Shown here: positions 1-12,000 of the stretch, one piece after another
How the letters are laid out: each line of letters opens with the position of its first letter
How positions within the stretch are numbered: the first letter of the stretch is position 1
From: Amyelois transitella
Lineage: Eukaryota; Arthropoda; Insecta; Lepidoptera; Pyralidae
NCBI RefSeq assembly: GCF_032362555.1
Contig: NC_083528.1
Coordinates: 6,572,001 to 6,636,000 of the forward strand
Direction of reading: 5' to 3'
Length of the DNA: 64,000 nucleotides
Translations under genes and position numbers: made by a program
The notes under the pieces: generated by a model
The model's database searches: none
Told to the model about the DNA's origin: nothing
What the model saw: only the letters and a program-made list of their open reading frames with translations

Positions 1-386
1 TAGGGCATTCCCAATTTAGATAAGGTAAAAAAAAAAGATCCCGAATTTGAATAAGGTTTTTGGGTATTCATCATCATGGTATCAATGGACTCTTACCCTT
101 TTTGGAGTTACTTTCGAAGCAAAAATATTTTATTTTTTTATCTTTTATAAATCAGTCGCACTGCGTTGATGTCTATGTAAAATTATGTCAAGATTTGAAG
201 CAATTCGTTTAACTTTTTTTTTTAATTTGAATAATGTTGTTCCCAGCTGTACCTACCTACTACCCCTTACCTAGGTATGATCCTTTCAGGTACCTTAAGT
301 TCGCCGTTGTGCATAGTTGGTTTTGTCATTCGTAACGCTGTTACAAAAAACAGTACCGATTAAAGTACTTATTTACAAACAAAACA

Positions 387-626
387 TACATACATATAGT
401 CACGTCTACATACCTTGCAGGGTAGACCGGGCCAACAGTTTTGAAATGACTGATAGGCCCAATTCACCTCTTTGGATAGTATTGACATTCAAATATTAAC
501 AGGTTGCTAGCCCATCGCCTAAAAGAATCCCAAGTTTATAATCCTATCCCTTAGTCGCCTTTTACTACTTCCATGGGAAAGAGAAGTGGTCCATTCTTTT
601 TTTATTGGTGCCGGGAACCACACGGC
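387..626 (-). mobile_element. SINE-like repeat, nearly full length
   Basis: Family of about 255 bp: sense strand starts GCCGTGTGGTTCCCGGCACC and ends GACGTGATTATATGTATG with a TATG tail. This copy keeps both ends. Confidence 0.8.
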
Positions 627-1512
627 AAAAAACAAACAAATAATTGTTCAAAACTAGACAATAAAAAAGTAGTCTTTCTAAACAACTCATTTATTTATTT
701 CCTATTATAAAACTAACTATACAAATAGAAAGGAATGGAGATCAAAAATCAACTTGTACTTTTCATGTATACAGAAATAAATAAAACTTCATTTACAAAC
801 AGCAAAACTGTTTTTTATAGGTATCACTAACATAAATATAGTTACATTTCTTATTTGGCAGTATCTGTACAGTCGTGTGGTTTATTATTTTTAAAGAAAT
901 ATAATAAGACAGGTAGTTATGCCATTTCAGTTATAAAAGAACAAACTTCAGTTTAGAAATAAAGAAAAAAAAATTATATTTATTTTCCTTCTGTTTCTTG
1001 AAAAGGCATTTATTTCTTATCTCCCCTCTTTCTCTCTAAATGATTTTAACAAAAGATTTAATAATAAAAGATAGAATATGAGATAAAAGTTTACCTTGAC
1101 AAAGTCGAGGAAAAAGCGGCATAGTCATATTAACTTTTTTACTTCTCTATTTTCTTGTTGACTTCGACGAAACTGGACGAAACACATTTGATCATGACTA
1201 AACGAATTTCTATGATTTACTATGTACCTACCTACATTAATTTAAATACTAAAAAGTGTAGTCAGTATATATATTTCAAGTGACTACATATAATACAACA
1301 TGGAGACTACCAAGAAACAAAGTCACTGACGTGTATGCAAACATATTCAAGCGTTAACATACACGACAACCGCATTAACAGTTCTGGGCAAGTGGTTTAG
1401 GTAAGGTTTGTAAAAAAAATATGTACAAATATTTTACGGGCAGTTCGAAGGAAGATTATTACAAGACTTTCCGAGATAGTATATAATCAAAGGGGAAATA
1501 TATAAAAGAATA

Positions 1513-1680
1513 ACATGTAGCGGGAGCGATGATTCGGCTCGACCGCCACCAAAGGGTAGATCTTCCGCCAGGCTGGGGTGACGCCTGGGGAACCGCGCGA
1601 CACACGATTTGTGTCGGAGGTTGTATATGTTTATGCTCCAATCCGTGAAATTTTTGCTTGCGCGATTTAGGTTTTTCGCT
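1513..1680. repeat. Interspersed repeat with GGTGGCGGTCGAGCC motif
   Basis: Shares GGCTCGACCGCCACCAAAGG, the CGCGCGACACACGATTTGTG region and TTTGCTTGCGCGATTTAGG with 13770-13885 and 32225-32345. Confidence 0.65.
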
Positions 1681-2157
1681 GTTTTTTTACTGAAAGCGTC
1701 GCGTGATTTAATTTTTTATTGTTGTGACGTGTGGCGTAGACATGTCGCCACAAACACACGATATATTTTCGATTCCTAAATTCACCCGCAAAATATCTGT
1801 TGTAACATTAGATAGGTATACCAAACTTATATATTTACTTTTATATGTTATGTTTGTATATATATTTCGTACATAAAATATTCTTACTTTTTATCTCCAT
1901 ATTGTGTAGCAGACGAGACCAAAAATATCTGTACAATAATTATTTAAATCTAAAATAAATAATCTTAACTTCTAAACTATGCTATTTAAAATTCATCTAC
2001 CAAAAACATTATCCCTGTGACCTATAAAATTAAATAACTAAAAGGAACTATTTGTAACGTAATAAGCTCTAAACTCAGATTATCTACCTCAAGATGATAC
2101 AATGTATTAAGTGTGAGATAGCACTATATAGAATTTATACATTTATGGATAACACTA

Positions 2158-2238
2158 TTATGGCCATTCAGTCTTTTCAAGACAGTTGGCTCTGTCTACT
2201 CCGCAAGGGATATAGACGTGACCATATGTATGAATAAC
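2158..2238 (+). mobile_element. SINE-like repeat, 3' fragment
   Basis: TGGCCATTCAGTCTTTTCAA to the TATG tail only. Confidence 0.7.
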
Positions 2239-2259
2239 ACTATACAGGCAACTGGATGT

Positions 2260-2455
2260 GTAATAATGGATCCAATACCTTAGGTTTTCGTTAGGTTTAC
2301 CTGCAAAGGTTGCGGAGGTCAGATGTGAGGCGCTTCGTGTAAAAACCTGATTCACCCAATCCAGGATCCATGGTCAAAGGTATACCCCCGGGCTCCTCTC
2401 CAGAGAGGTGAGGATGCAACCGGGACTAAAGCCAGGAGGAAGAAGCACTATAAGG
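2260..2455. repeat. Interspersed repeat, CCAATCCAGGATC family
   Basis: CTGACCTCCGCAACC-type and GGGCTCCTCTCCAGAGAGG-type blocks. Parts recur at 16865-16960, 49805-49890, 53195-53285 and 55020-55095. Confidence 0.55.
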
Positions 2456-2579
2456 AATTTAGTGTGAAACAAAAATACTTATTAAAATAGTCCCTTATCC
2501 AAAATTATCTACACATTTTTTTCCTATTTTAACATACCTTGATCAAATCAGGGATGTTTTAGTTAAATGGTCACGTCAA

Positions 2580-2722
2580 GAGCACCTGAAACCGACGACG
2601 TTGTATGAAGAGAGTTATGAATGTGGATGAAGCGAAAGAAGTATGCAAGGATCAGGCAAGTGGAAAGATGTGGTCTCTGCCTACCCCTCCGGGAAAGAGG
2701 CGTGATTTAATGTATGATTTTG
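2580..2722 (+). mobile_element. (TATG)-tailed LINE, 3' end fragment
   Basis: Reads as the last part of ORF2 (tRNA-independent motif [16 protein letters not shown] then KW and YPSGKEA stop) with small damage. Confidence 0.75.
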
Positions 2723-3482
2723 AGGTAGATAACATAATGGTTTAATTACATTCATTGAACTATGTTCGTTAGTTTACATTTATGTATTAAAACGAGGTAT
2801 ACAAAATAATGTGGTCGCAATATAACCAATTATAATCATACTTACGGCTTGGCAATAATATATATAAACACATGTTTTACATACCTAAGATACCCAGCGA
2901 GATATTATTGCATAAGTCCTTATGACAAAGGTAATCGCCTCTTTACCACGATTTCGAATCTGTATTTAGATTTAGTTTTATTTTAAAATCTCGCGACATT
3001 TCTTATAATCTTTATATTTATGCGTTCTCTTTCTTATAAAGTGTAAATGGGTAATAGATCGAACAAATTCTTAAATACTTACTCATTTCAAATCAAAATT
3101 ACCAACATATACTTTTAGACTTAAGACAGTCAAACTCTAAATTCTACATATGGCGTAGGAATGGAATCTAGGTGTAAAAGACTCATGCATTGCATAAAAT
3201 TCTTGGATGCTTAACGCTGGCTACCTTTTTGATTTCCAGATTTTATGATCGCCTTCGAAAAAAGGTGGTTCTTTGTTTGATCTGTATGTGGGTATGTTTG
3301 TCCACGATTATGTCTCGTTTCGCTGAACCGATTTTGATGCGGTTTTAGAAGAGTTTATTACAGTACAAAGAAGGTTTTAGAAACTGACTTCGAAAAAGGA
3401 GATCAGGATATCAATCGGAGGCGGTTACTTTTTTGCAAGTTATTTTAAGTTAACATGGCTTATTGCAGTTATTTATATTTAT

Positions 3483-3690
3483 TCCCATGGATGTCGTAAA
3501 AGGCGACTAAGAGATAGGCTTACAAACTTGAGATTCTTTTTTTAGGCGATGGGCTAGGAACCTGTCACTATTTGAATCTCAATCCTATCATTAAGCCAAA
3601 TAGCTGAACGTGGCCATTCAGTCTTTTCAAGACTGTTGGCTCTGTCTACCCCGCAAGTGATATAGACGTGACCATATGTATGTATGTAGA
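3483..3690 (+). mobile_element. SINE-like repeat, 5' truncated
   Basis: Starts at CCCATGGATGTCGTAAAAGG and is complete to its tail. Confidence 0.8.
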
Positions 3691-4513
3691 ATTTGACACT
3701 TCTGGGAAGCGCAGTAGCAACTTTTAATTTAAAAAAAAATCCTGCGCAGCGTCCATAGAGAACGATGTGCTAGAACCTATGTGCTGAGCACAGTACCTAC
3801 ATTACAACTGCGGTTACGACTTATCATTAATTTATAACTAACGAGATTTTGGAGCTATCTGTTGCCTTAACGCTGTACATTAATATTTATGTACAAAGAA
3901 CATAGGGTACTTTGCAATGCCGTGTGGTGTCCGGCACCAATAAAATGGCGAAATATGGGATGCGGAACTGAGTTATAAGTAGAGATCGGATAATCGGATG
4001 CATATTTACCTAAACTAATATTTTGGATAAGAAAGTATGGAGGCGGCTTCTCGCTTTCGGGATTCGAATTATTTTGAATCCCGGAAATTTTATTAAACAA
4101 GAAATTGAAACTTATCGTATATTAGGTATGATAAACACCTTTATAAACATAAGTGATGGATGATCATATGCCGGAATTTTGTGCTACAAAAATGCGTTTC
4201 ATACTAAGCCAACACCTCAACTTTAGGTAAATTTGCATTCGAATACATAATTAGAACATTAAGTGCATCAATGCCGAATCCCGGAATTTTTGAGGTACAG
4301 AAGTATGTTCCATAATAACCCAACACCCCAACTTTAGGTAAATATGCATCCGAATATCCGATCTCTGGTTATAAGGATCAGGGGTCGATTCACTCACATT
4401 GTCACTGCACAAACGTTGTTAGGCAATGTTCGTTTGGACATGTCTTATTTTCCCGATAAAATCAAAATCCATATTTAATTCACAAAATAAAAATAAATAT
4501 AAATATACATATA

Positions 4514-4720
4514 TGGGACAAATTACACAGATTGAGTTAGCCTCGAAGTAAGTTCAAAACTTGTGTTACGAGATACTAACCCAACGATACTATACTTTAT
4601 AATAAATACTTATATATTTAAACATACAAGTATTTATTATAAACCCAGGTCAATCAGAGAAAGTTCTTTCCTCATGCCCTGTCACAGACAAGCGTACTAC
4701 CCCTGCGCCACAGAGGCCGT
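4514..4720 (-). mobile_element. tRNA-derived SINE
   Basis: Reversed: GGCCTCTGTGGCGCAGGGG head (A box) and body ending TTTGTCCC. The B-box region is damaged. Faces the next copy head to head. Confidence 0.8.
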
Positions 4721-4830
4721 TAGTAAAATAGGCTTTTGCAAGCACTTTGAGTACATTGTATGTATTAACATCTTAAACTCATACCAATAATAATGTATCA
4801 TCATAACCTGACAATCAAACCATCATTTGC

Positions 4831-5060
4831 CGGCCTCTGTGGCGCAGCGGTAGTGCGCTTGTCTGTGTCACCGAAGGTCCCGGGTTCGAATCCCGGCCAG
4901 AGTATGAGAAACGAACTTTCTGATTGGCCTGGGTCTTGGATGTTTATCTATACAAGTATTTATTATAAAATATAGTATCGTTGAGTTAGTATCTCGTAAC
5001 ACAAGTCTCGAACTTACATCGAGGCTAACTCAATCCGTGTAATTTGTCCCGTATATATTA
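4831..5060 (+). mobile_element. tRNA-derived SINE, best copy
   Basis: A box TGGCGCAGCGG and B box GGGTTCGAATCCC with the spacing of a tRNA, then a tRNA-unrelated body ending AATTTGTCCCGTATAT. Lies just past the zinc-finger stop codon. Confidence 0.88.
4959..4964 (-). terminator. Candidate polyadenylation signal for the zinc-finger gene
   Basis: AATAAA on the minus strand, about 145 bp past the stop codon and inside a tRNA-derived SINE. Placement is a guess based only on the motif and distance. Confidence 0.3.
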
Positions 5061-5106
5061 TATCATCAACTCCAAGTAAACATCACCAAGTCAAAACCAT
5101 ACAATC

Positions 5107-5457
5107 TCAACACTCAACCCCCGGCTCCTGCTTCACATCCTCGACTCCATCATTCAATATATCCCTTTGGACATCCACAAACGTCTCAAACATGGGTATA
5201 TAAGAGTTCACCGTCGCATCCAAGGCGGGCGTCACTTTGGCCTGCTTTATCTCGTTTACAGTGGGTTTGAACAGGTTGATGCTCTGCGTCTTCCTCAGCC
5301 GGACCTGGTCGCGGATCTGCGCGCGCGTCATGTTGAGGTGCTTCCGCTGGTAGTGCACGCGCACGTAGGGCTCCGTCTTGAACGCCACGCCGCACTCGCC
5401 GCACGGGTACTTCTCGTCGGAGTGCACGCGCATGTGGCGCTGGAGCACCTGTTTGTT
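5107..5457 (-). CDS. Zinc-finger gene exon 12 (last), fingers 11-12 and C-terminus
   Basis: Codes residues 484-599. NKQVLQRHMRVH closes finger 11; finger 12 is CGECGVAFKTEPYVRVH. The tail ends DVKQEPGVEC then TGA at 5109-5107 and holds the fourth psi-K-x-E motif. Acceptor CCATTCCAG. Confidence 0.9.
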   Translation of the reverse strand, partial: NKQVLQRHMRVHSDEKYPCGECGVAFKTEPYVRVHYQRKHLNMTRAQIRDQVRLRKTQSINLFKPTVNEIKQAKVTPALDATVNSYIPMFETFVDVQRDILNDGVEDVKQEPGVEC

Positions 5458-7947
5458 CTGGAATGGTAAATGTTGGTTACACATATAGAATAGAATAACA
5501 TAATAGGCTACTTTTTATCCCGCAATTCCCGCGGGATTGATTCCACGCGGACGAAGTCGCGGGCGTACACATCCGAGGAATGGGGAGATTCGACGTCCCC
5601 TTCAATAAACACAGTGTTCCCTAAAACTTTACTCAACAAAGCGAATGTGTGTAGTGCTGCTTATTTCTGCATTATAGTGATGTCTATGTCGGAGTCTAAG
5701 CTATTATATACGCGACTACGTCCGTGTGGAATCAATCCCGCGGGAACTCCGGGATAAAAAGTAACCTATATGTTATTCTGGGTCTACAGCTACCTGCATA
5801 CCTCATCGTAATAGGTTTAGTAGTTTATGCGTGAAAGAGTAACAAAAATCCATCTGCTCTGGTATAACTAAAATGCCGTTATCTGCCAAATCCTTGTTTT
5901 ATGTAAAACGTCAAAAACTGCGGTAAAAATTTAAACTGATGCCATTCATCAATGAGAACGCCTATTTATGACTTAAAGGTACCAAAAAGTCGTATATACA
6001 GATCGAAAGAGATTTTTTTTCTTATTTTACTGGTAAAAAAGGTGTAAATCATGATGTCAGATAACGGCATTTTAGTTATACCACTGCAGCCATACTGACA
6101 TACTCACAAACTTTCGCATTTATAATATTAGTAGGATTGTATATAGTCACGTCTATATTCTTTGCGGGGTGGACAGAGTCTTGAAAATACTCGCTTGTTG
6201 TACATACACACATACATACATATAATCACGTCTAAATCCCTTGTGGGGTTGATAGGGCCAACAGACTTTAAAATACTGATAAGCCACAATCAGCTGTTTG
6301 GCTCACTGATAGAATTGAGATTCATATAAAGTGACAGGTTGCAAGTACTTTTATTTTTTTCGTACTTTCTGAAATATAAACCGATGTTTTTCTTTTAACG
6401 CTTTTAAATATCCTTTAGATGAGTACACTTAACAGTTAAATTTATGCAGTTGAATTAAAAGTCATCCTGTATATAATGTTTTAGCAAGAAATAAATATCA
6501 AAAGTAAATTAAAGGAAAATTTGAATATTAACACGAATATAAATAATAAACGACTCACGATGAATCCCTTCCCGCACTGCACGCACTCGTGGTTCTTGGG
6601 GGGCGACAGCCCGAGGTGGTCCACCTGCGTGTGGCTGCGCAGCCGCGCTGGAGCCCTGGGGGCGGGCAGGGGGACCAGTTACATACATATAAACACGTCT
6701 ATATCCCTTGCGGGGTAGGCAGAGACCGCAGTATTTAAAAGACTGATAGGTCATGTTCAGTTGTATTAATTTATAATGGAATTGAGATTGAAATAGTGAC
6801 AAGATGTAGTATTTTACAATAAATTACTTATACAGGGTGACATTTAAAACAACTGCATCCTTTTAAACATAGACTATACCCATGCTTATGAGCCGTTTGA
6901 GCCTATTTTTATTTAAATTAAACGTCATCATTTTCACATTAAAAAAACCCTCAAAAACTACGTCACACGCTTTATTAAAGACCAATACACAAAAAGAAAT
7001 TAAAACTAAACATGTAAATAAATGTCTGAAAAATAAATTATTTTTCTAGTATCAAGATCAAGTAAAGTACAGAGTTGTCGAGATCGCTCAGCTGAATGAA
7101 TTGTGTCGTTGACCTCTGAATCTTACGCCTCGCTTTTCCGCCGGCCGGAATGACGTATTAAGATTATGATCGTGGATTTTCTATACTTTTATTTTTTTTC
7201 GTACTTTCTTAAATATGAACCGATATTTTTCTTTTAACGTTTTTAAATATCCTTTAGATGAGTACATTTGATAGTTAAATTTATGCAGTTGAATTAAAAG
7301 TCATCCTGTATAGATAAACGTCCAAGACACAGGCCAATCAGAGAATGTTCGTTTCTCGTCACACTCTGACTGGGGATTCGTACTCGGTACCTCAGTGGCG
7401 TAACTACAGGGTGGCAAGTCGGCAAAATGCCACGGGCCCCCAGCCGGAAGGGGCCCCCGGTCAGAGGAGAATCCCAACTCCCAACATCTCTTATTTATCA
7501 TACATGTTTAGTAAAAAAAGTTTTAGTCTTTGATTTATTTTTGTTACCTACTCAGTTTCCTACACAAGTAAAAAAAATAATAAAAATTCAAAGCTTTTGT
7601 AAAAAAAAGGTTGTAACCCAGTTTTAGACCGTACCTATACGATGAATTTGCCACGGGCCACGAATGGTATAGTTACGCCACTGCGGTACCTACTTATATA
7701 ATTATGAATTAGAAAGGAAGTTTTGCTGACCTGAACACACGTCCGCAACCGGGCACGGTGCAGGCGTGACCTCCCCGCTTCTCGTGCGACCACATTATGT
7801 GGGCTCGCACCTCGCCTTTCGTCAGGTACAGCCTCTGACAGTAGTCACATTGGTATCTGTTTTAGAAAATTACAATTAATTAATTAGATGCATTAAAATA
7901 GTCAAAAATCTATGAAAGGAAATTTATATATATATATACATATATAC

Positions 7948-7993
<46 letters not shown>

Positions 7994-8980
7994 GTATATA
8001 TGTATATATGTACTATTTATAAACACTACAGGTATTAAAGGAGTGCCGTGTGGTTCCCGGCACCAGTACAAAAAAGAATAGGACCACTCCATCTCGTTCC
8101 CATGGACGTCGTAAAAGGCGACTAAGGGATAGGCTTACAAACTTGAGATTCTTTTTTTAAGCAATGGGCTAGCAACCTGTCACTATTTGAATCTCAATTC
8201 TATCATTAAGCCAGAGTGTGGTAGACAGAGCCAACAGTCTTGAAAAGACTGATAGGTCACGCTCAGCTGCTTGGCTTAATGATAGAATTGAGATTTAAAT
8301 AGTGACAGGCTGCTAGTCCATCGCTTATAAGAAGAATCCCAAGTTTATAAGCTATTCCCTTAGTCGCCTTTTACGACATCCATGGGAACGATGTGGAGTG
8401 GGTCCTATTTTTAAATACCGGGAACCACACGGCGAATGCGAGAGGTTTATATAAATAGAATAGAATAGATTCATTTTCACAATTAGATACAAGGTATCAA
8501 TTATTGTCGTCACATCACTTAAATCTTATTATATCTACTACCGCTTCCAAAGCGCATGTGTACAAGAAGCGGCTGAACAAACTACACTGCAGCATTTTCA
8601 TCGGATGTATGTATGATGTATGCAAATGGTATTTCAAACCATTTGCATACATCATACATACATCCGATTCTTACATAACTATATAGATTTACTTATAATG
8701 CATCACATCTTCTTCTTCGTCGTTACCCGCTTTCTACGCGGGGTCGGCACAGTAGATATGTATGTTAGTTTTTTCCAATTACTCCTGTCAATTGCCATCT
8801 CACTGGTCACACTCCCTTTCTCCTCATAAATGAAATGTAAAAGAAAAGCCTTACTTTTTAGTGCGATCCTTGTGCATCCGCTTTATATGTTTGTTGAGTA
8901 AGGAATTGTTACCGCAGACAAGACCGCAATGCGGACATTTCTCGCCGATGTGGACCCTGTAACAAATATATAACACACAC

Positions 8981-9013
<33 letters not shown>

Positions 9014-12000
9014 ATATATATATTAAGTATAGGTTTATAGTATAAATGGTATAGTAAGTACATACATACATACGGTCACGTCTATATCCCTTGCGGGGTA
9101 GACAGAGCCAACAGTCTTGAAAAGACTGAATGGCCACGTTCAGCTGTTTGGCTTAATGATAGAATTGAGATTCAAATAGTGACAGGTTGCTAGCCCATCG
9201 CCTAAAAAAGAATCCCAAGTTTGTAAGCCTATCCCTTAGTCGTCTTTTACGACATCTACGGGAAAGAGATGGAGTGGTCCTATTCTTTTTTGTATTGGTG
9301 CCGGGAACCGCACGGCAGGTGTATGTATGTTACTTACTATGTTTATTCTACATTATTATTATCACCCACACAAAGGTTCTCCGCTTAACCCAATGGTAGA
9401 TTGTTAGATAATGCTGCTCAACTCTTACTCATTATTCTGCTTCAACTGTTCGGCCCAATGATGGAATTGAGATCCAAATAGTGACAGGTGCTAGCCCATC
9501 GCCTAAAAAAAAGGATCGCAATTTTATATGCCTATCCCTCAGTCGCTTTTTATGACATCCATGGGAAAGAGATGGAGTGGTCTGTGGTGTGTCTGCAGGT
9601 GCCGCTTCAGGCAGCTCTTGTTGTCAGCTCACCCTTCAACACACTCTTGACCTGACCACAACACTCACCCGTCGTAGTAACAGTTGTGGACCCTCGCGTA
9701 GTGCAGCCGCAGCGCGTCCTGGTGTGGGAACGGCACGCAGCACAGGGTGCACACGGTGGCCCGGTGTGTCTGCAGGTGCCGCTTCAGGCAGCTCTTGTTG
9801 TCAGCTCACCCTTCAACACACTCTTGACCTGACCACAACACTCACCCGTCGTAGTAACAGTTGTGGACCCTCGCGTAGTGCAGCCGCAGCGCGTCCTGGT
9901 GTGGGAACGGCACGCAGCACAGGGTGCACACGGTGGCCCGGTGTGTCTGCAGGTGCCGCTTCAGGCAGCTCTTGTTGTCAGCTCACCCTTCAACACACTC
10001 TTGACCTGACCACAACACTCACCCGTCGTAGTAACAGTTGTGGACCCTCGCGTAGTGCAGCCGCAGCGCGTCCTGGTGTGGGAACGGCACGCAGCACAGG
10101 GTGCACACGGTGGCCCGGTGTGTCTGCAGGTGCCGCTTCAGGCAGCTCTTGTTGTCAGCTCACCCTTCAACACACTCTTGACCTGACCACAACACTCACC
10201 CGTCGTAGTAACAGTTGTGGACCCTCGCGTAGTGCAGCCGCAGCGCGTCCTGGTGTGGGAACGGCACGCAGCACAGGGTGCACACGGTGGCCCGGTGTGT
10301 CTGCAGGTGCCGCTTCAGGCAGCTCTTGTTGTCAGCTCACCCTTCAACACACTCTTGACCTGACCACAACACTCACCCGTCGTAGTAACAGTTGTGGACC
10401 CTCGCGTAGTGCAGCCGCAGCGCGTCCTGGTGTGGGAACGGCACGCAGCACAGGGTGCACACGGTGGCCCGGTGTGTCTGCAGGTGCCGCTTCAGGCAGC
10501 TCTTGTTGTCAGCTCACCCTTCAACACACTCTTGACCTGACCACAACACTCACCCGTCGTAGTAACAGTTGTGGACCCTCGCGTAGTGCAGCCGCAGCGC
10601 GTCCTGGTGTGGGAACGGCACGCAGCACAGGGTGCACACGGTGGCCCGGTGTGTCTGCAGGTGCCGCTTCAGGCAGCTCTTGTTGTCAGCTCACCCTTCA
10701 ACACACTCTTGACCTGACCACAACACTCACCCGTCGTAGTAACAGTTGTGGACCCTCGCGTAGTGCAGCCGCAGCGCGTCCTGGTGTGGGAACGGCACGC
10801 AGCACAGGGTGCACACGGTGGCCCGGTGTGTCTGCAGGTGCCGCTTCAGGCAGCTCTTGTTGTCAGCTCACCCTTCAACACACTCTTGACCTGACCACAA
10901 CACTCACCCGTCGTAGTAACAGTTGTGGACCCTCGCGTAGTGCAGCCGCAGCGCGTCCTGGTGTGGGAACGGCACGCAGCACAGGGTGCACACGGTGGCC
11001 CGGTGTGTCTGCAGGTGCCGCTTCAGGCAGCTCTTGTTGTCAGCTCACCCTTCAACACACTCTTGACCTGACCACAACACTCACCCGTCGTAGTAACAGT
11101 TGTGGACCCTCGCGTAGTGCAGCCGCAGCGCGTCCTGGTGTGGGAACGGCACGCAGCACAGGGTGCACACGGTGGCCCGGTGTGTCTGCAGGTGCCGCTT
11201 CAGGCAGCTCTTGCTTTTGTAAGCTTTGCCGCAGACGGCGCACACAACGAGCGAGGAGGACGCACGGTTGCGTATCTCCTCTTTGTGACTTCTGTCAATT
11301 AATTTAAAAAAAAAATTATAATTAATTGAAATTAAATTCATATTAGGTATAATTTTCACATAGTAAAGGATATACATATTTGTATTTAATTTAAAGTAAT
11401 TTTAATTAGTTAAAAATAAACAATACAAAAACATTTAAATAAAAATGCTCAGAAGCGTGGGTGTAGTCTATGTTTAAAAGAATGCAGTTGTTTTAAATGA
11501 CACCCTGTATATATACTGTTGGTATATATATATATATACCATTAGTATGGTATATATATATACACATACACATGTATATACCAACAGAAAGAAAAATAAA
11601 CAGCACAAACAACCTGACATGACTCCGGTAGCGCCCCCTCTCGTGGAACACGCGCTTGCAGTCCGGCTCGGGACATTGGAAGTTGAACAATTTGGTGTGA
11701 TGTTGTTCGATGTGACGCTCGAGGTAACGCGGACGCCTGGATATACGAAAAAATGGTAATTAAATATTTAATATTGGTATATTTTATTAGTGCCCATAAA
11801 AAAATTGTAATTAAATATTTGTTATTTGTATATTTTATTGGTGCCGTTTGTTTCCCGGCACCAAAACAAAAAAACAATATAACAACCACTCCATCTCTTT
11901 CCCATGGATGTCGTAAAAGGCGACTAAGGAAAATGCTTGTAAATTTGTGGATACTTCTCGTAGGCGATGGGCTAGCAACCCGTCACTATTTGAATCTCAA

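Larger units (their letters stand above)
1..5106. other. Intergenic stretch below the zinc-finger gene
   Basis: AT-rich. Apart from the listed repeats and a lepidopteran-type repeat near 3240-3430 (ACCGATTTTGATGCGGTTTT), I see nothing: no ORF with a recognisable domain and no splice-supported exon. Confidence 0.6.

Noticed and set aside
4831..4905. A tRNA gene with good A and B boxes
   Set aside because: The arms do not pair properly and the sequence continues into a repeat body present in other copies, so it is a SINE head. The same applies to 59728-59800 and 40391-40440.
8720..8765. Possible exon with TTCTTCTTCGTCGTTACCCG
   Set aside because: It resembles a widespread insect repeat motif and has no splice sites that fit the zinc-finger gene.
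9577..11307. Plus-strand 576-codon ORF made of 59-residue repeats, resembling a repetitive structural protein
   Set aside because: It is the reverse strand of the 177-bp array. It stays open only because 177 is divisible by three, and no start context, splice site or related protein supports it.
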